Below, one piece after another: positions 16,194 through 24,171 of a stretch of 64,000 nt of DNA. The notes under the pieces were generated by a model that was given only the letters and a program-made list of their open reading frames with translations, was not told the origin of the DNA and ran no database searches. Source of the stretch: Candidatus Fermentibacter sp. (GTDB lineage Bacteria > Fermentibacterota > Fermentibacteria > Fermentibacterales > Fermentibacteraceae); assembly GCA_030373045.1 (NCBI GenBank), contig JAUCPW010000009.1:1-64000 (forward strand). Direction: 5' to 3'. Within the stretch, counting starts at the first letter, position 1; each line of letters starts with the position of its first letter. The position numbers and the translations under genes are program-made.

Positions 16194-18560
16194 CTATGAT
16201 CCCGAACCGCCGCCAGCGCCCGCGCCGGGCTCCGGCATGGCGTCCCATACGGCGTCGAAGGCCTTCTCCCACGTCCTCTCCATGGCCCTGCGCCTCGCGG
16301 CCTCCCCCATCCCCTTCCGGAGGGATGCATCGCGGGCCATGGCGAGGATCGCCGAGGCGAATCCCTCGACGTCGCGGCCACGGGCGACCACGCCCGAGAC
16401 GCCCGGCTCGATGATCTCCATGGGCCCGCCCATGTCCGTGACGATGGACGGCACCCCGGATGCGGCGGCTTCGAGGACCACGTTCCCGAAGGTGTCGGTG
16501 GTGCTCGGGAAGACGAAGACGTCGGCCGAGGCATAGGCCCTGGACAGGTCATCGCCCCTGAGGATGCCGCAGAAGTGGCAGCCTCTCCCGCTCAGCCCGA
16601 GCGTGAGCTCGGCCAGATAGGGCCCGTCGCCGACGATGAACAGCTCGATATCCGGGAACTCCGCCCTGGCGGCTAGGAAGGCCTCGGCCAGCACGTCCAG
16701 ATCCTTCTCGCGCGACACCCTTCCCACGTAGACCAGGCGCACCGAACCCTCCGAGGCTCCGAAGCGCCCGAAGAAGCCGGGATCCCGCCAGGACGGCGAG
16801 AAGGCTCCCGTGTCTATCCCTCTGGGGAAGATCGTCATCTTCTGTCTGGGCACTCCCAGCTTGTCCAGCTCCTCCATGTAGTAGCGGCTGGGGACCATCA
16901 CATGGTCGGTGGCGGAGTAGAACCAGCCCATGGCCGTGGCTGCGAACTCGCCCATGTGCCCGTCGCGGGATATCTGGTTCACGTGCCGCGGCAGGTCGGT
17001 GTGGTAGATGCCGAAGGACGGGATCCCGAGGAGCTTGGATATGAGCAGGGCCGAGAGGCCCACCGGCCCCGGCGTGGAGATGTACAGCGCCTCGAAGTCG
17101 TTGTCCTCGACGAACCGCAGGAGGTCGAGGAAGGGCGGGATGGCGAGCATCTTCGACTCGTAGTCCGGCACGGGGAACTCGCGCACCGGCGGGAAGTTCA
17201 CTACCCACCCCTCGAAGGACAGGGGCCGTTCCTGGCTGGCTATCACCGCGAGCTTCCGTCCCGAGTCGAAGGCCAGGCGGCTGAACTTCTGCAGGGTCCT
17301 GGAGACCCCGTTCAGGTCGTCTATGGTATCGGTGAACCAGGCCCTTGCTCCGCTGGACGGAGGCGGGGAGCATCCCGGGGTGCCTGCCGCGAACTCGGCG
17401 GCAGCCCTCCTGCCCCGCCGCATGTTGAAGAACGACATCGGGTAGGGCGCGTTCAGCAGCAGCACGGGGATCAGGGCCGAAACCGCCTCGAACGCCTCGA
17501 GGAACTTGCCGTCTGTTATGCGGCGGAACAACAGGCCGGAGAGGCGGTCGATGAGACGGTTCGTCGTGTTGCTGAAGATGCGGAACGTACGTTCGTCGAT
17601 GTCCTCGCCCCTGGGCTCGCCCCTCGCCCAGAGGTCCTTGCCGATCTCGAGCAGCTCCTCGAGCAGGAAGCTCTCCGGGCCCGGGTCGGGTGAGGAGAGG
17701 GTCCGGTGATAGAGCGAATGCAGGGCCAGGTCGGCCTTCTGCCACAGGGTGGGAGGCTCGGGCCTCCCGGGTCCGAACATCCTGTCGGCCGCGGCCGAGG
17801 CGAAGAGCGGCAGCTTCTGTGCCTGGAGCCTCTCCCTGTAGAAGGAGTAGGCGATGGAATAGGTGGAGTAGGCCGACCGTATCGCCGAACCGGATGCGCC
17901 GCCGGGCGCTCCCCTCCCCGAGGCCACCTCCTTCAGGAACTCACCCGCCGTCGCGGCCCGGGGAACGGCGGTGAAGGCGTTGCCGATGAAGCGCCCGCAG
18001 CGGTCGTCCGAACCGCCGATGAAGCCCGCGAATCCCGGATCACCCCTGACGATCCCGACCGACGGTGCCACCATCGCGTTCTCGGCCGCCAGCCTGCTTC
18101 CGTTCAGGGCCTCGACGAGCGGACATCTTCTCATGGCCAGGGCCAGCTCGGCATAGGCCGGGGAGGGTCCCTCGGAATGGAACGGGTGGGCCAGGGCGAA
18201 GGGGATGCCCCTGTCGGAGAGGAAATCCGTCAGGTCCTCGAAGCTCTCGCGCAGCCTGGACATCTCGTCGTGGTCGGCCGGGTCGAAGCCGTAGGCCAGG
18301 ATGTGGACGGCCGCCCTGCTGCCGTGGAGGAAGGTTCTGATCTCCTCGCCGGTGAACGTGCCGGGCAGGTCGATGATCCTCATCACGCCTTCGATGGTGT
18401 TGATGTCGGTTATCGTGACGAAGTCCATGCCCCTGTCGCGGGCCTTCTCGTACAGGAGCTCGGGCGGCGTGAAGCTCTCTGGGGCCTGCAGCGCCCTGAG
18501 GAACCAGTATCCCGTGGCGCGGGAGTACATGGAGTGAACGTGCATGTCGCACCTGGGCAC
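16194..18560 (-). CDS. Fusion of a PHP phosphoesterase domain and a GT4 glycosyltransferase
   Basis: A 788-residue cytoplasmic protein from GTG 18560 behind GGGGAGGAGG. Residues 1 to about 215 form a PHP domain: MHVHSMYS, TITDINTIEG, LAHPFHSEG and GGSDDRCG supply the metal-binding His/Asp set. A helical linker of about 170 residues follows. From about residue 395 there is a GT-B glycosyltransferase of family 4, with donor-site motifs VYVGRVSREKDLDVL, FPSTTDTFGNVVLEAAASGVP and the conserved E of FGNVVLEA. PHP proteins hydrolyse phosphoesters and GT4 enzymes transfer sugars from nucleotide donors; a combined sugar-phosphate processing and transfer role is inferred. It lies downstream of the B12-regulated genes and could be cotranscribed with them. 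Confidence 0.85.
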   Translation of the reverse strand: MPRCDMHVHSMYSRATGYWFLRALQAPESFTPPELLYEKARDRGMDFVTITDINTIEGVMRIIDLPGTFTGEEIRTFLHGSRAAVHILAYGFDPADHDEMSRLRESFEDLTDFLSDRGIPFALAHPFHSEGPSPAYAELALAMRRCPLVEALNGSRLAAENAMVAPSVGIVRGDPGFAGFIGGSDDRCGRFIGNAFTAVPRAATAGEFLKEVASGRGAPGGASGSAIRSAYSTYSIAYSFYRERLQAQKLPLFASAAADRMFGPGRPEPPTLWQKADLALHSLYHRTLSSPDPGPESFLLEELLEIGKDLWARGEPRGEDIDERTFRIFSNTTNRLIDRLSGLLFRRITDGKFLEAFEAVSALIPVLLLNAPYPMSFFNMRRGRRAAAEFAAGTPGCSPPPSSGARAWFTDTIDDLNGVSRTLQKFSRLAFDSGRKLAVIASQERPLSFEGWVVNFPPVREFPVPDYESKMLAIPPFLDLLRFVEDNDFEALYISTPGPVGLSALLISKLLGIPSFGIYHTDLPRHVNQISRDGHMGEFAATAMGWFYSATDHVMVPSRYYMEELDKLGVPRQKMTIFPRGIDTGAFSPSWRDPGFFGRFGASEGSVRLVYVGRVSREKDLDVLAEAFLAARAEFPDIELFIVGDGPYLAELTLGLSGRGCHFCGILRGDDLSRAYASADVFVFPSTTDTFGNVVLEAAASGVPSIVTDMGGPMEIIEPGVSGVVARGRDVEGFASAILAMARDASLRKGMGEAARRRAMERTWEKAFDAVWDAMPEPGAGAGGGSGS

Positions 18561-18584
18561 CGCGGCCTCCTCCCCTCTGCTGTT

Positions 18585-19577
18585 CTATTCGGGGATTATC
18601 AGGATTCCCTGGGGGCCGTCGCCAGCCTGGAGGGTGTCGACCGGAGCCATGGTCGAGCCGTCCATCACCAGCATGATGTCGGAATCGAAGGCCGTCATGA
18701 AGAGGGTGTCCCCGGTCGCCGCGATCCCCGTGATGCCGAACCCGGCGTCGAAGGTCTCCATCGTGCCGGCTTCGTCGTAGAGATACACTCGCGAGGACGA
18801 CCAGGAATCGCCGGCGACGAACCGGTCGCCGATCCTGCACGGCAGGCCCGGGGTTCCTCCGGTGGCGATGGTGCCTGCGATGGCCGGGGCGGATGGATCG
18901 ATGATGGTGATGGCGCCGTCGTCGGTGTAGGTCGTCGAGGAAGCGTGGATCATCCCCGTCGCGGGGAAGTATCTGAGGGTGGTCGTGTTGGGCGGAGTGG
19001 CGAGCGTGTCGAGCACCTCCCCTGTCTCGGGGTCGAGCACGAACGTGCCCTGCACCGAGGCATCCGGCCAGTTCTGGGTGCTGACGAAGAGCCTGCCCGA
19101 TGCAGCAGCGATCCCGCTCGCGTTGGGGACTCCGTAGAACTCGTCGATCACCTCGTGAGTCGAGAGGTCTATCACGCAAACTCCCGGCCCCCCGCTCGAC
19201 TCTCCCAGGAGGCAGGATACGTAGAGCCTCGATCCGTCGACGCAGGCGCAGTACGGGTTCACGCCCGCGGGCAGGATGGTCTCGGCGACGAGCTGTCCCG
19301 GCTCCGCCGGATCGAAGAACGAGACGGAGTACGAGATCGAGTTGACCACGGCGATGGTGCCGTCTTCGAGCAGGACGATATCGTTGGGGGCCACGCCGGT
19401 TACGAAGGCTCCAGGAGAGAGGGTGCCGTCCTGCGGATAGTAGATGTCGACAGTGCAGGCGATCCCGTCGAACCAGGCCACGCCGGCGCCGGCCCCGGGA
19501 CCGGATGGCCCCGTGCTGGAACCGCATCCGGATATCGCTGCAAGGCATGCCGCAAGAGCGGCTGAGAGCTTCTTCAA
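18585..19577 (-). CDS. Beta-propeller lipoprotein, probable cobalamin-uptake partner
   Basis: A 330-residue protein starting at TTG 19577, which overlaps the receptor stop (TTGA) and follows GGAGG by seven bases. The signal peptide ends in a lipobox (AAISGC, Cys at about residue 18). The rest is YncE-like repeats (FVTGVAPNDIVLLEDGTIAVV, VDGSRLYVSCL, ASGRLFVSTQNW, IGDRFVAGDSW), that is, a six- to seven-bladed propeller. Translation is coupled to the TonB receptor, and the pair sits behind a cobalamin riboswitch. The protein is therefore inferred to be a surface or periplasmic corrinoid-binding helper, as known for lipoproteins encoded beside BtuB in Bacteroidetes. The binding itself is not shown by sequence. 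Confidence 0.75.
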   Translation of the reverse strand: MKKLSAALAACLAAISGCGSSTGPSGPGAGAGVAWFDGIACTVDIYYPQDGTLSPGAFVTGVAPNDIVLLEDGTIAVVNSISYSVSFFDPAEPGQLVAETILPAGVNPYCACVDGSRLYVSCLLGESSGGPGVCVIDLSTHEVIDEFYGVPNASGIAAASGRLFVSTQNWPDASVQGTFVLDPETGEVLDTLATPPNTTTLRYFPATGMIHASSTTYTDDGAITIIDPSAPAIAGTIATGGTPGLPCRIGDRFVAGDSWSSSRVYLYDEAGTMETFDAGFGITGIAATGDTLFMTAFDSDIMLVMDGSTMAPVDTLQAGDGPQGILIIPE

Positions 19578-21529
19578 CGGGGTCCCTCCCATCTGAGTTC
19601 GGCCGAGAATGTCCGGCGGCGGCCGGGATAGCCGTTCGTCTCCTCGTACCTGGTGTCGAGAACGTTCGTGCCGTCGAGCTCGAGTGAAAGGCCGCCGATC
19701 CACGGGACCGGAGCCGAGAGCGATGCCCCGAGAAGCGAATACGAGGGCAGATCGATGGTGTTCGCGGCGTTGATCCACCTGTTCCCGGTCGTCGAGATCG
19801 AGATGCCCGGGGTCATGCCCATGATCTCCGCCTCGACGAGGAGTCCGGCAGTGATCTCCGGTCTGTAGGGCAGCATCATGCCTTCGTTCGTGGAGCCTTC
19901 GACCGCATCGGTGATGCGCTGCAGGGTCACGGAGCCGGCGGCTGTGAAGGCTCCGGCGCGCAGCGTCCCGTCCAGCTCGACCCCGCGGCGGAGGGCACGT
20001 GAGATGTTGCAGGGGCTCCAGACCCCGCCGGCCCCCGGGGTCCAGATTATCAGGTCGTCGGAGACGGCGTAGAAGAGCGAGATGCCCGATGAAAGCAGAC
20101 CGAGGGAAACCCTGGCCGACACATCCGCCTCCGTCGACGTTTCCGGCCCGAGATCGGGATTGCCTTCGGCGAAGGGGTCGGAGGGCCAGTAGAGTTCGTT
20201 GAACGTCGGCCTCCTGAAGCTCCGTGACAGGGCCGCCTCGACCGTGAGCCACCCCCGGTCCAGGGTCGCGGATACCCGCGCCCCTATGCCGGGGCGCTCG
20301 TCCGTGGCCGTCTCTGCCCTGGCGGCGGCCGAGACGAGCAGCGGACCTGCGAATGCGGAGCCCAGAACGCCGATCGAGGAAAGGGTCCTGCTCCGGGAAC
20401 CGAGTGCCGTGCCGCCCGCCCATTCCCTCCTGATGTCGGCCGAGGTCTCGATGGAGAGGGGCAGGCCCGACGGGGTGAACGCCAGCGCGGCGTCCGAGGC
20501 GCCTTCGGAATGGCTGTCGCGCGTCGAATCGGGCGAATCCGAAACGTACCGCGTCCCCCCGGCATGGATCGAACCCTCTGCGGAGAATCCGCAGCCCATG
20601 CCGCATGTGACCCAGGAATCGAGCGACGAGCGGCGGATCGAGGCTTCCGAGGGAGACCAGTCCGGACTCTCCACCTCGCCGGAGGAACTGGTCATCAGCG
20701 TGCCCGTCGAGAAGGCCCCGGCCGATGCGGTGAAGAGGGTCCCCCCGGAACGCCCGTCTCCGCCCGAGGGTCCCTTCGGCGAGGAGAAGGAGAGGGAGAG
20801 TCTCGAGGAACCGCCGAGCGGGCTGGAGGCGCCGGCCCATAGGCCGTTCCTGGAATCGGCTCCTGCGAAGATCGACGGAGGGTCGCCCGGTGAAGCCGCG
20901 GCCAGTTCGACGGTGCCGGCCAGGCCTCCGTCGCTGAAGGCCGATCCCCCCCCGCGCGCCAGGCGCATGGAGGCGAAGAGCCCATGGAAGATGCAGACTG
21001 CGGGGGTGCCGTCCATGGAGCTCCCTATCCTGTGGCCGTCTATGCTCCAGCCTATCTGCGACGGGTCGGAGCCTCTCACGGAGAAGGAGAGGACGGATGC
21101 GGCCCCTCCGTACTCGCGCACGGCCACGCCGGGTGAGACGATCTCGATCCCGTGGGCGCCCGGCATGCCTGCCGACGGTATCCCGCCGGCCTCCACCTCC
21201 GTGACGGCCAGCCCCTGCGAGGCGGCCGAGTGTCTCCTCGCGGTCACGGGTATGAGAACGCCGCTCGGAAGGGCATCGGGGAAAAGGATTATCCCGCCAT
21301 CCCACGGGACAATGCCGCTCCATGGCTCGTAGCCCATCGCGCTGACGCGGGCGGTGTCGCCCGGCATCACCGGCCCGGTGAAGCTGCCGTCGGGGCCGCT
21401 CATCGAGACGGTGCCCCCGGTCTCGAGGACCGCTCCTGCGACAGGGGAGCCCGATGGATCGAGCGCGCGGACGGGCCGGGAGGCAACCCCGGCCGCCGTG
21501 ATCACCGCGATGATGGGCAGGATGAACAA
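19574..21529 (-). CDS. TonB-dependent outer-membrane receptor, B12-regulated (BtuB-like)
   Basis: A 651-residue protein from TTG 21529, which follows the SD sequence GGAGGCGG. It has a signal peptide, a carboxypeptidase-like N-domain (PVRALDPSGSPVAGAVLETGG) and a plug domain (GIEIVSPGVAVREYGG, SVRGSDPSQIGWSIDGHRI). A beta-barrel follows, with typical strand motifs (SRSFRRPTFNELYWP, GNPDLGPETS, LDGTNVLDTRYEE). No separate TonB box could be fixed. The upstream cobalamin riboswitch makes corrinoid the likely cargo. It is translationally coupled to the propeller lipoprotein. Confidence 0.85.
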   Translation of the reverse strand: MFILPIIAVITAAGVASRPVRALDPSGSPVAGAVLETGGTVSMSGPDGSFTGPVMPGDTARVSAMGYEPWSGIVPWDGGIILFPDALPSGVLIPVTARRHSAASQGLAVTEVEAGGIPSAGMPGAHGIEIVSPGVAVREYGGAASVLSFSVRGSDPSQIGWSIDGHRIGSSMDGTPAVCIFHGLFASMRLARGGGSAFSDGGLAGTVELAAASPGDPPSIFAGADSRNGLWAGASSPLGGSSRLSLSFSSPKGPSGGDGRSGGTLFTASAGAFSTGTLMTSSSGEVESPDWSPSEASIRRSSLDSWVTCGMGCGFSAEGSIHAGGTRYVSDSPDSTRDSHSEGASDAALAFTPSGLPLSIETSADIRREWAGGTALGSRSRTLSSIGVLGSAFAGPLLVSAAARAETATDERPGIGARVSATLDRGWLTVEAALSRSFRRPTFNELYWPSDPFAEGNPDLGPETSTEADVSARVSLGLLSSGISLFYAVSDDLIIWTPGAGGVWSPCNISRALRRGVELDGTLRAGAFTAAGSVTLQRITDAVEGSTNEGMMLPYRPEITAGLLVEAEIMGMTPGISISTTGNRWINAANTIDLPSYSLLGASLSAPVPWIGGLSLELDGTNVLDTRYEETNGYPGRRRTFSAELRWEGPR

Positions 21530-21530
21530 A

Positions 21531-21564
21531 CCGCCTCCTCCGCTTTCGGTGCGGATGGAGGCGG
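21531..21564 (-). promoter_or_regulatory. SD-sequestering hairpin (riboswitch expression platform)
   Basis: On the minus strand CCGCCTCC-a-TCCGC (21564-21551) pairs with GCGGAGGAGGCGG (21543-21531): a 13-bp stem with one bulge and a 7-nt loop. The right arm is the ribosome-binding site of the receptor, whose TTG start is 1 nt beyond. Formation would block translation initiation when cobalamin is bound. Confidence 0.75.
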
Positions 21565-21605
21565 ACCCGGGAATCCCCCTGGAGCGGAGGGATCGTTCCC
21601 GCTGT

Positions 21606-21745
21606 CACGCGGCGCAGTATCCTGGCTTCCGGATCATCCCCTTCCCGGCCTTCCCGCCCATCCGGGCAGTGGCAGCTATCGGTTCGGGTCCCCGGTCACA
21701 GTGGCGCCACCGCGGCGGATTCACACCGCCTTCCTGCACCCGCAC
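21606..21745 (-). promoter_or_regulatory. Cobalamin riboswitch
   Basis: Read on the minus strand the element shows the class landmarks in order: GGTGCAGGAAGGCGGTG, TGAATCCGCC, GCCACTGTGA, then GCCACTG, GGGAAGG, GATGATCCGGAAGCC and the B12 box AGCCAGGATAC. It lies between a TTGACA promoter and the TonB receptor. A downstream stem that masks the SD suggests translational repression by B12. Confidence 0.93.
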
Positions 21746-21751
21746 AGGGTA

Positions 21752-21780
21752 TTGATCGGCTGGGGGGAGCGGAGTGTCAA
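21752..21780 (-). promoter_or_regulatory. Promoter of the riboswitch/TonB receptor transcript
   Basis: Perfect TTGACA (21775-21780), 17-nt spacer, GATCAA (21752-21757; a weak -10). The predicted start, near 21745, coincides with the 5' end of the riboswitch. Confidence 0.55.
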
Positions 21781-21784
21781 GGAG

Positions 21785-21811
21785 CCGCCGGAAGCCATGG
21801 CAAGACCCTGG
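21785..21811. repeat. 27-bp direct repeat, copy outside the gene
   Basis: Identical over 27 bp to 21873-21899, which lies inside the flavoprotein gene and encodes its GLAMASGG segment. This copy lies 15 bp beyond the stop codon, next to the riboswitch promoter. It looks like a local duplication of a gene end. Confidence 0.85.
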
Positions 21812-21826
21812 AGGATATTGATGTTT

Positions 21827-23155
21827 CTAACTGGTCCCGACCGAAGCCTTCCAGAACTCTCTCGGGACGTCCCCGCCGGAAGCCATGGCAAGACCCTGGG
21901 AGATCGAATGATCCATGTTGTTGTACCAGAACGTACCGCAACGGCCCAGGAGCCTGAGGCCGGCGGGAGGGCGGATCGCAGCGAGGCGCTCCTTGTAGTC
22001 CAGCGTGTAGACGGGATAGCTCCGCCGGACCTTCTCGGGCGAGATGAAGAGGATGTCCTCCGGCGCCGCGGCACCCACCCTGCCAAGATCCTCCATCAGA
22101 CGCTGGATCATGGACGAGGGCGAATCCCAGAGCGGATCCCCCGGCGGGCAGGTCACCTCGGCGACGAGGCTGTCGGCGCCCCTGGGCACCATGGCCTCGC
22201 TGAAGTTGCGGGGGATGGAGAGCCGGCTGAAGCAGATCCCGGGCTCCCCGAAGTAGCACCACTGGTATGCGTTTTCCGTCCTGGCCCTGAGCGCGACGTT
22301 GTAGACGATCGTGTCTATGAAGTGGAGTTCGAGCCCGGGGAAGGCTTCCGTGACTGGTGCGGACCAGAAGACTTCCGAACCTTCGACCTCGCTCCCGTCC
22401 GAGAGCCTGACCCCGCGTACGGCTCCCCCGTCCTCGAGGAGGCCCGCGACCCGGGTCGACAGGCGTATCGTGCCGCCCGACGCCTCGATCCTTTCGGCCA
22501 GCAGGTCGGGGAATCTCTGTATCCCGCCACTTTCCGGATAGATGAAGCTCGTGGTCACCGGGGAGGGGAAGACGAGGCTCCTGGCAAGAGAGAGCAGACT
22601 GTCGGCCTTCACCTTCCTGTCGATCACGGCCCTGTCGACACCTGCGGCGGCCCAGTCCGTGTGCAGCTCCGATCCGTCGAGGCCGGTGAACTTGCGCGTG
22701 TAGCCCCTGAAGAAATGCCGGTACAGGTTCCTTCCGTATCTCGCGATGATGTGGTCGGCGAAACTGGCGGGGGTCCCGCGGGTTCCCACCCTGAACAGGT
22801 CGAGCGCCGACGGGAGGAGCATCGAGAAGGGCAGCTTCGTCACGCCCCCGAGCGAGAGCGGCCAGTCCTGATATCTGCCGGCGATGTAGACGCTGCTGGC
22901 CCTGGGGATGGCCGTGATCTCGGAGCCGAGTATCTCGAGCAGGTACGACTGAACGGCTGTGTCGGAGGTGTGGAACCGGTGCGGGCCGATGTCGAAGCGG
23001 AAGCCCTCGCGCGTGAAGGTGCGGGCCAGCCCGCCCGGGGACTCCTCCCCCTCGAGGACGGTGACCTCGCACCCGCCTCCGGCGCAGAGCCTCTCGGCGA
23101 GGGTGAGTCCGGCCACTCCGGCGCCCACCACGATCTTCCTCTCAGCGATTGCCAT
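21827..23155 (-). CDS. FAD-dependent amine-oxidase/protoporphyrinogen-oxidase-fold protein
   Basis: A 442-residue protein. ATG 23155 is preceded by AGGTGG; GTG 23164 is an alternative. The N-terminal Rossmann motif VVGAGVAGLTLAERL and the second FAD motif EGEESPGGLARTF (about residues 10-50) match the NAD(P)-binding amine-oxidase superfamily. Further motifs are DIGPHRFHT and a C-terminal LGRCGTFWYNNMDHSISQG, where FAD is closed over. The protein resembles the UDP-galactopyranose-mutase/PPOX-like group acting on polysaccharide precursors or polyprenoids; the substrate is not known. It overlaps the upstream UPF0104 gene, which suggests a joint role in envelope glycolipid metabolism (inference). 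Confidence 0.78.
   Translation of the reverse strand: MAIAERKIVVGAGVAGLTLAERLCAGGGCEVTVLEGEESPGGLARTFTREGFRFDIGPHRFHTSDTAVQSYLLEILGSEITAIPRASSVYIAGRYQDWPLSLGGVTKLPFSMLLPSALDLFRVGTRGTPASFADHIIARYGRNLYRHFFRGYTRKFTGLDGSELHTDWAAAGVDRAVIDRKVKADSLLSLARSLVFPSPVTTSFIYPESGGIQRFPDLLAERIEASGGTIRLSTRVAGLLEDGGAVRGVRLSDGSEVEGSEVFWSAPVTEAFPGLELHFIDTIVYNVALRARTENAYQWCYFGEPGICFSRLSIPRNFSEAMVPRGADSLVAEVTCPPGDPLWDSPSSMIQRLMEDLGRVGAAAPEDILFISPEKVRRSYPVYTLDYKERLAAIRPPAGLRLLGRCGTFWYNNMDHSISQGLAMASGGDVPREFWKASVGTS
21873..21899. repeat. 27-bp direct repeat, coding copy
   Basis: Identical to 21785-21811 with an 88-bp period. In the minus strand it encodes QGLAMASGG-type residues near the C-terminus of the flavoprotein. 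Confidence 0.85.
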
Positions 23156-24125
23156 GTCCGCCACCTTGTCCCGGGCGGCTGCTCCAGAGCAGGGGCACAG
23201 CCGCGAGCAGCCCGAGGAAGGCCATCATCATCCAGAGGATGTGCACGCCGAAGCCGGCCGTCACTATCCCCTCGCCGGACACTCCGAGAACCGCGAAGCC
23301 GGCGGTCCAGCCGGCCTCGGCCGTGCCCAGGCTGAAGAGCCCGTGGACCGGCAGGGCCATTATAAGATCGGTCACGGCTCCGGCAAGGAAGATCTGCCAG
23401 AACGGAGGCTCCTGCAGCCCTACCGCTCTCGCCAGCAGCACGAACATCGACATCTTGGCCGCCCAGGTCGCGACGGAGAGCACGAATGCCCATGCGAACC
23501 TTCGCTTCGACGTCATCCAGATCGCCGATGCCTCCGCAAGGGAATCCATGAAGCCCCTGGCCCGGCGGCCGCCTCCGAAACGCCTTCCGATTCCTGCGAG
23601 AATCCTCATCAGGAACGGGAGGAGCAGGATCCCGGCAGCTCCCGCGATGACCGCCACGCAGGCAGCGATCAGCACCCCGCCCCCGGCTCCGTACAGGATC
23701 GCACCCGACACCGTCAGGCCGAGAGACGCGACATCCAGCAGCTTGGCGATGATGACGATGCCCGTGCCCTGCCCCGCAGGCACGGATGCGTACCCCCGCA
23801 GGAGCCCGACGAGAGCCACGTCGGAGAGGCGGAGAGGCAGCGCGTGCCCCAGGCCGGCATGGATGGCGGTGATCCGGAGTGCTTTCGTGGACGGGATGCC
23901 GTCGCTGCTGAGGAGATGCATCCTGACGGCGCGGATGCAGATGCTGGCCGCGTAGAGCAGGAATGCCGGCGCCAGGAGGGATGCATCGGTGGATGCCAGG
24001 GTGTCGGAGATCTGCGACACCCTCTCGCCCAGCCTGCCGGAGGCCCCGCCCAGCATCAGCCATGTCGCCGCCGCCCCGGCGAGGACCGAGAGCGCAACTC
24101 TTGCCCAAGGGAACCGTTTGTCCAA
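23142..24125 (-). CDS. UPF0104 / lysylphosphatidylglycerol-synthase-type membrane protein
   Basis: A 327-residue protein from TTG 24125 (GGAGAGG upstream). About eight hydrophobic helices are visible (for example VALSVLAGAAATWLML, GVLIAACVAVIAGAAGILLLPFL, ILWMMMAFLGLLAAVPLL). The family motif A.RMHLL...IHAGLGHALPLRLSDVALVGLL is close to the (R/K)...PLR.GD.. pattern of UPF0104 flippase-like proteins. It has no soluble aminoacyl-transfer domain, so it is not an LPG synthase. Polyprenyl- or lipid-linked substrate translocation is a family-based inference. Its 3' end overlaps the flavoprotein gene. Confidence 0.78.
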   Translation of the reverse strand: MDKRFPWARVALSVLAGAAATWLMLGGASGRLGERVSQISDTLASTDASLLAPAFLLYAASICIRAVRMHLLSSDGIPSTKALRITAIHAGLGHALPLRLSDVALVGLLRGYASVPAGQGTGIVIIAKLLDVASLGLTVSGAILYGAGGGVLIAACVAVIAGAAGILLLPFLMRILAGIGRRFGGGRRARGFMDSLAEASAIWMTSKRRFAWAFVLSVATWAAKMSMFVLLARAVGLQEPPFWQIFLAGAVTDLIMALPVHGLFSLGTAEAGWTAGFAVLGVSGEGIVTAGFGVHILWMMMAFLGLLAAVPLLWSSRPGQGGGHGNR

Positions 24126-24171
24126 TGTTCCTCTCCGGTTTGCCGAAAACCCTCATGGATGGACACAAGCT

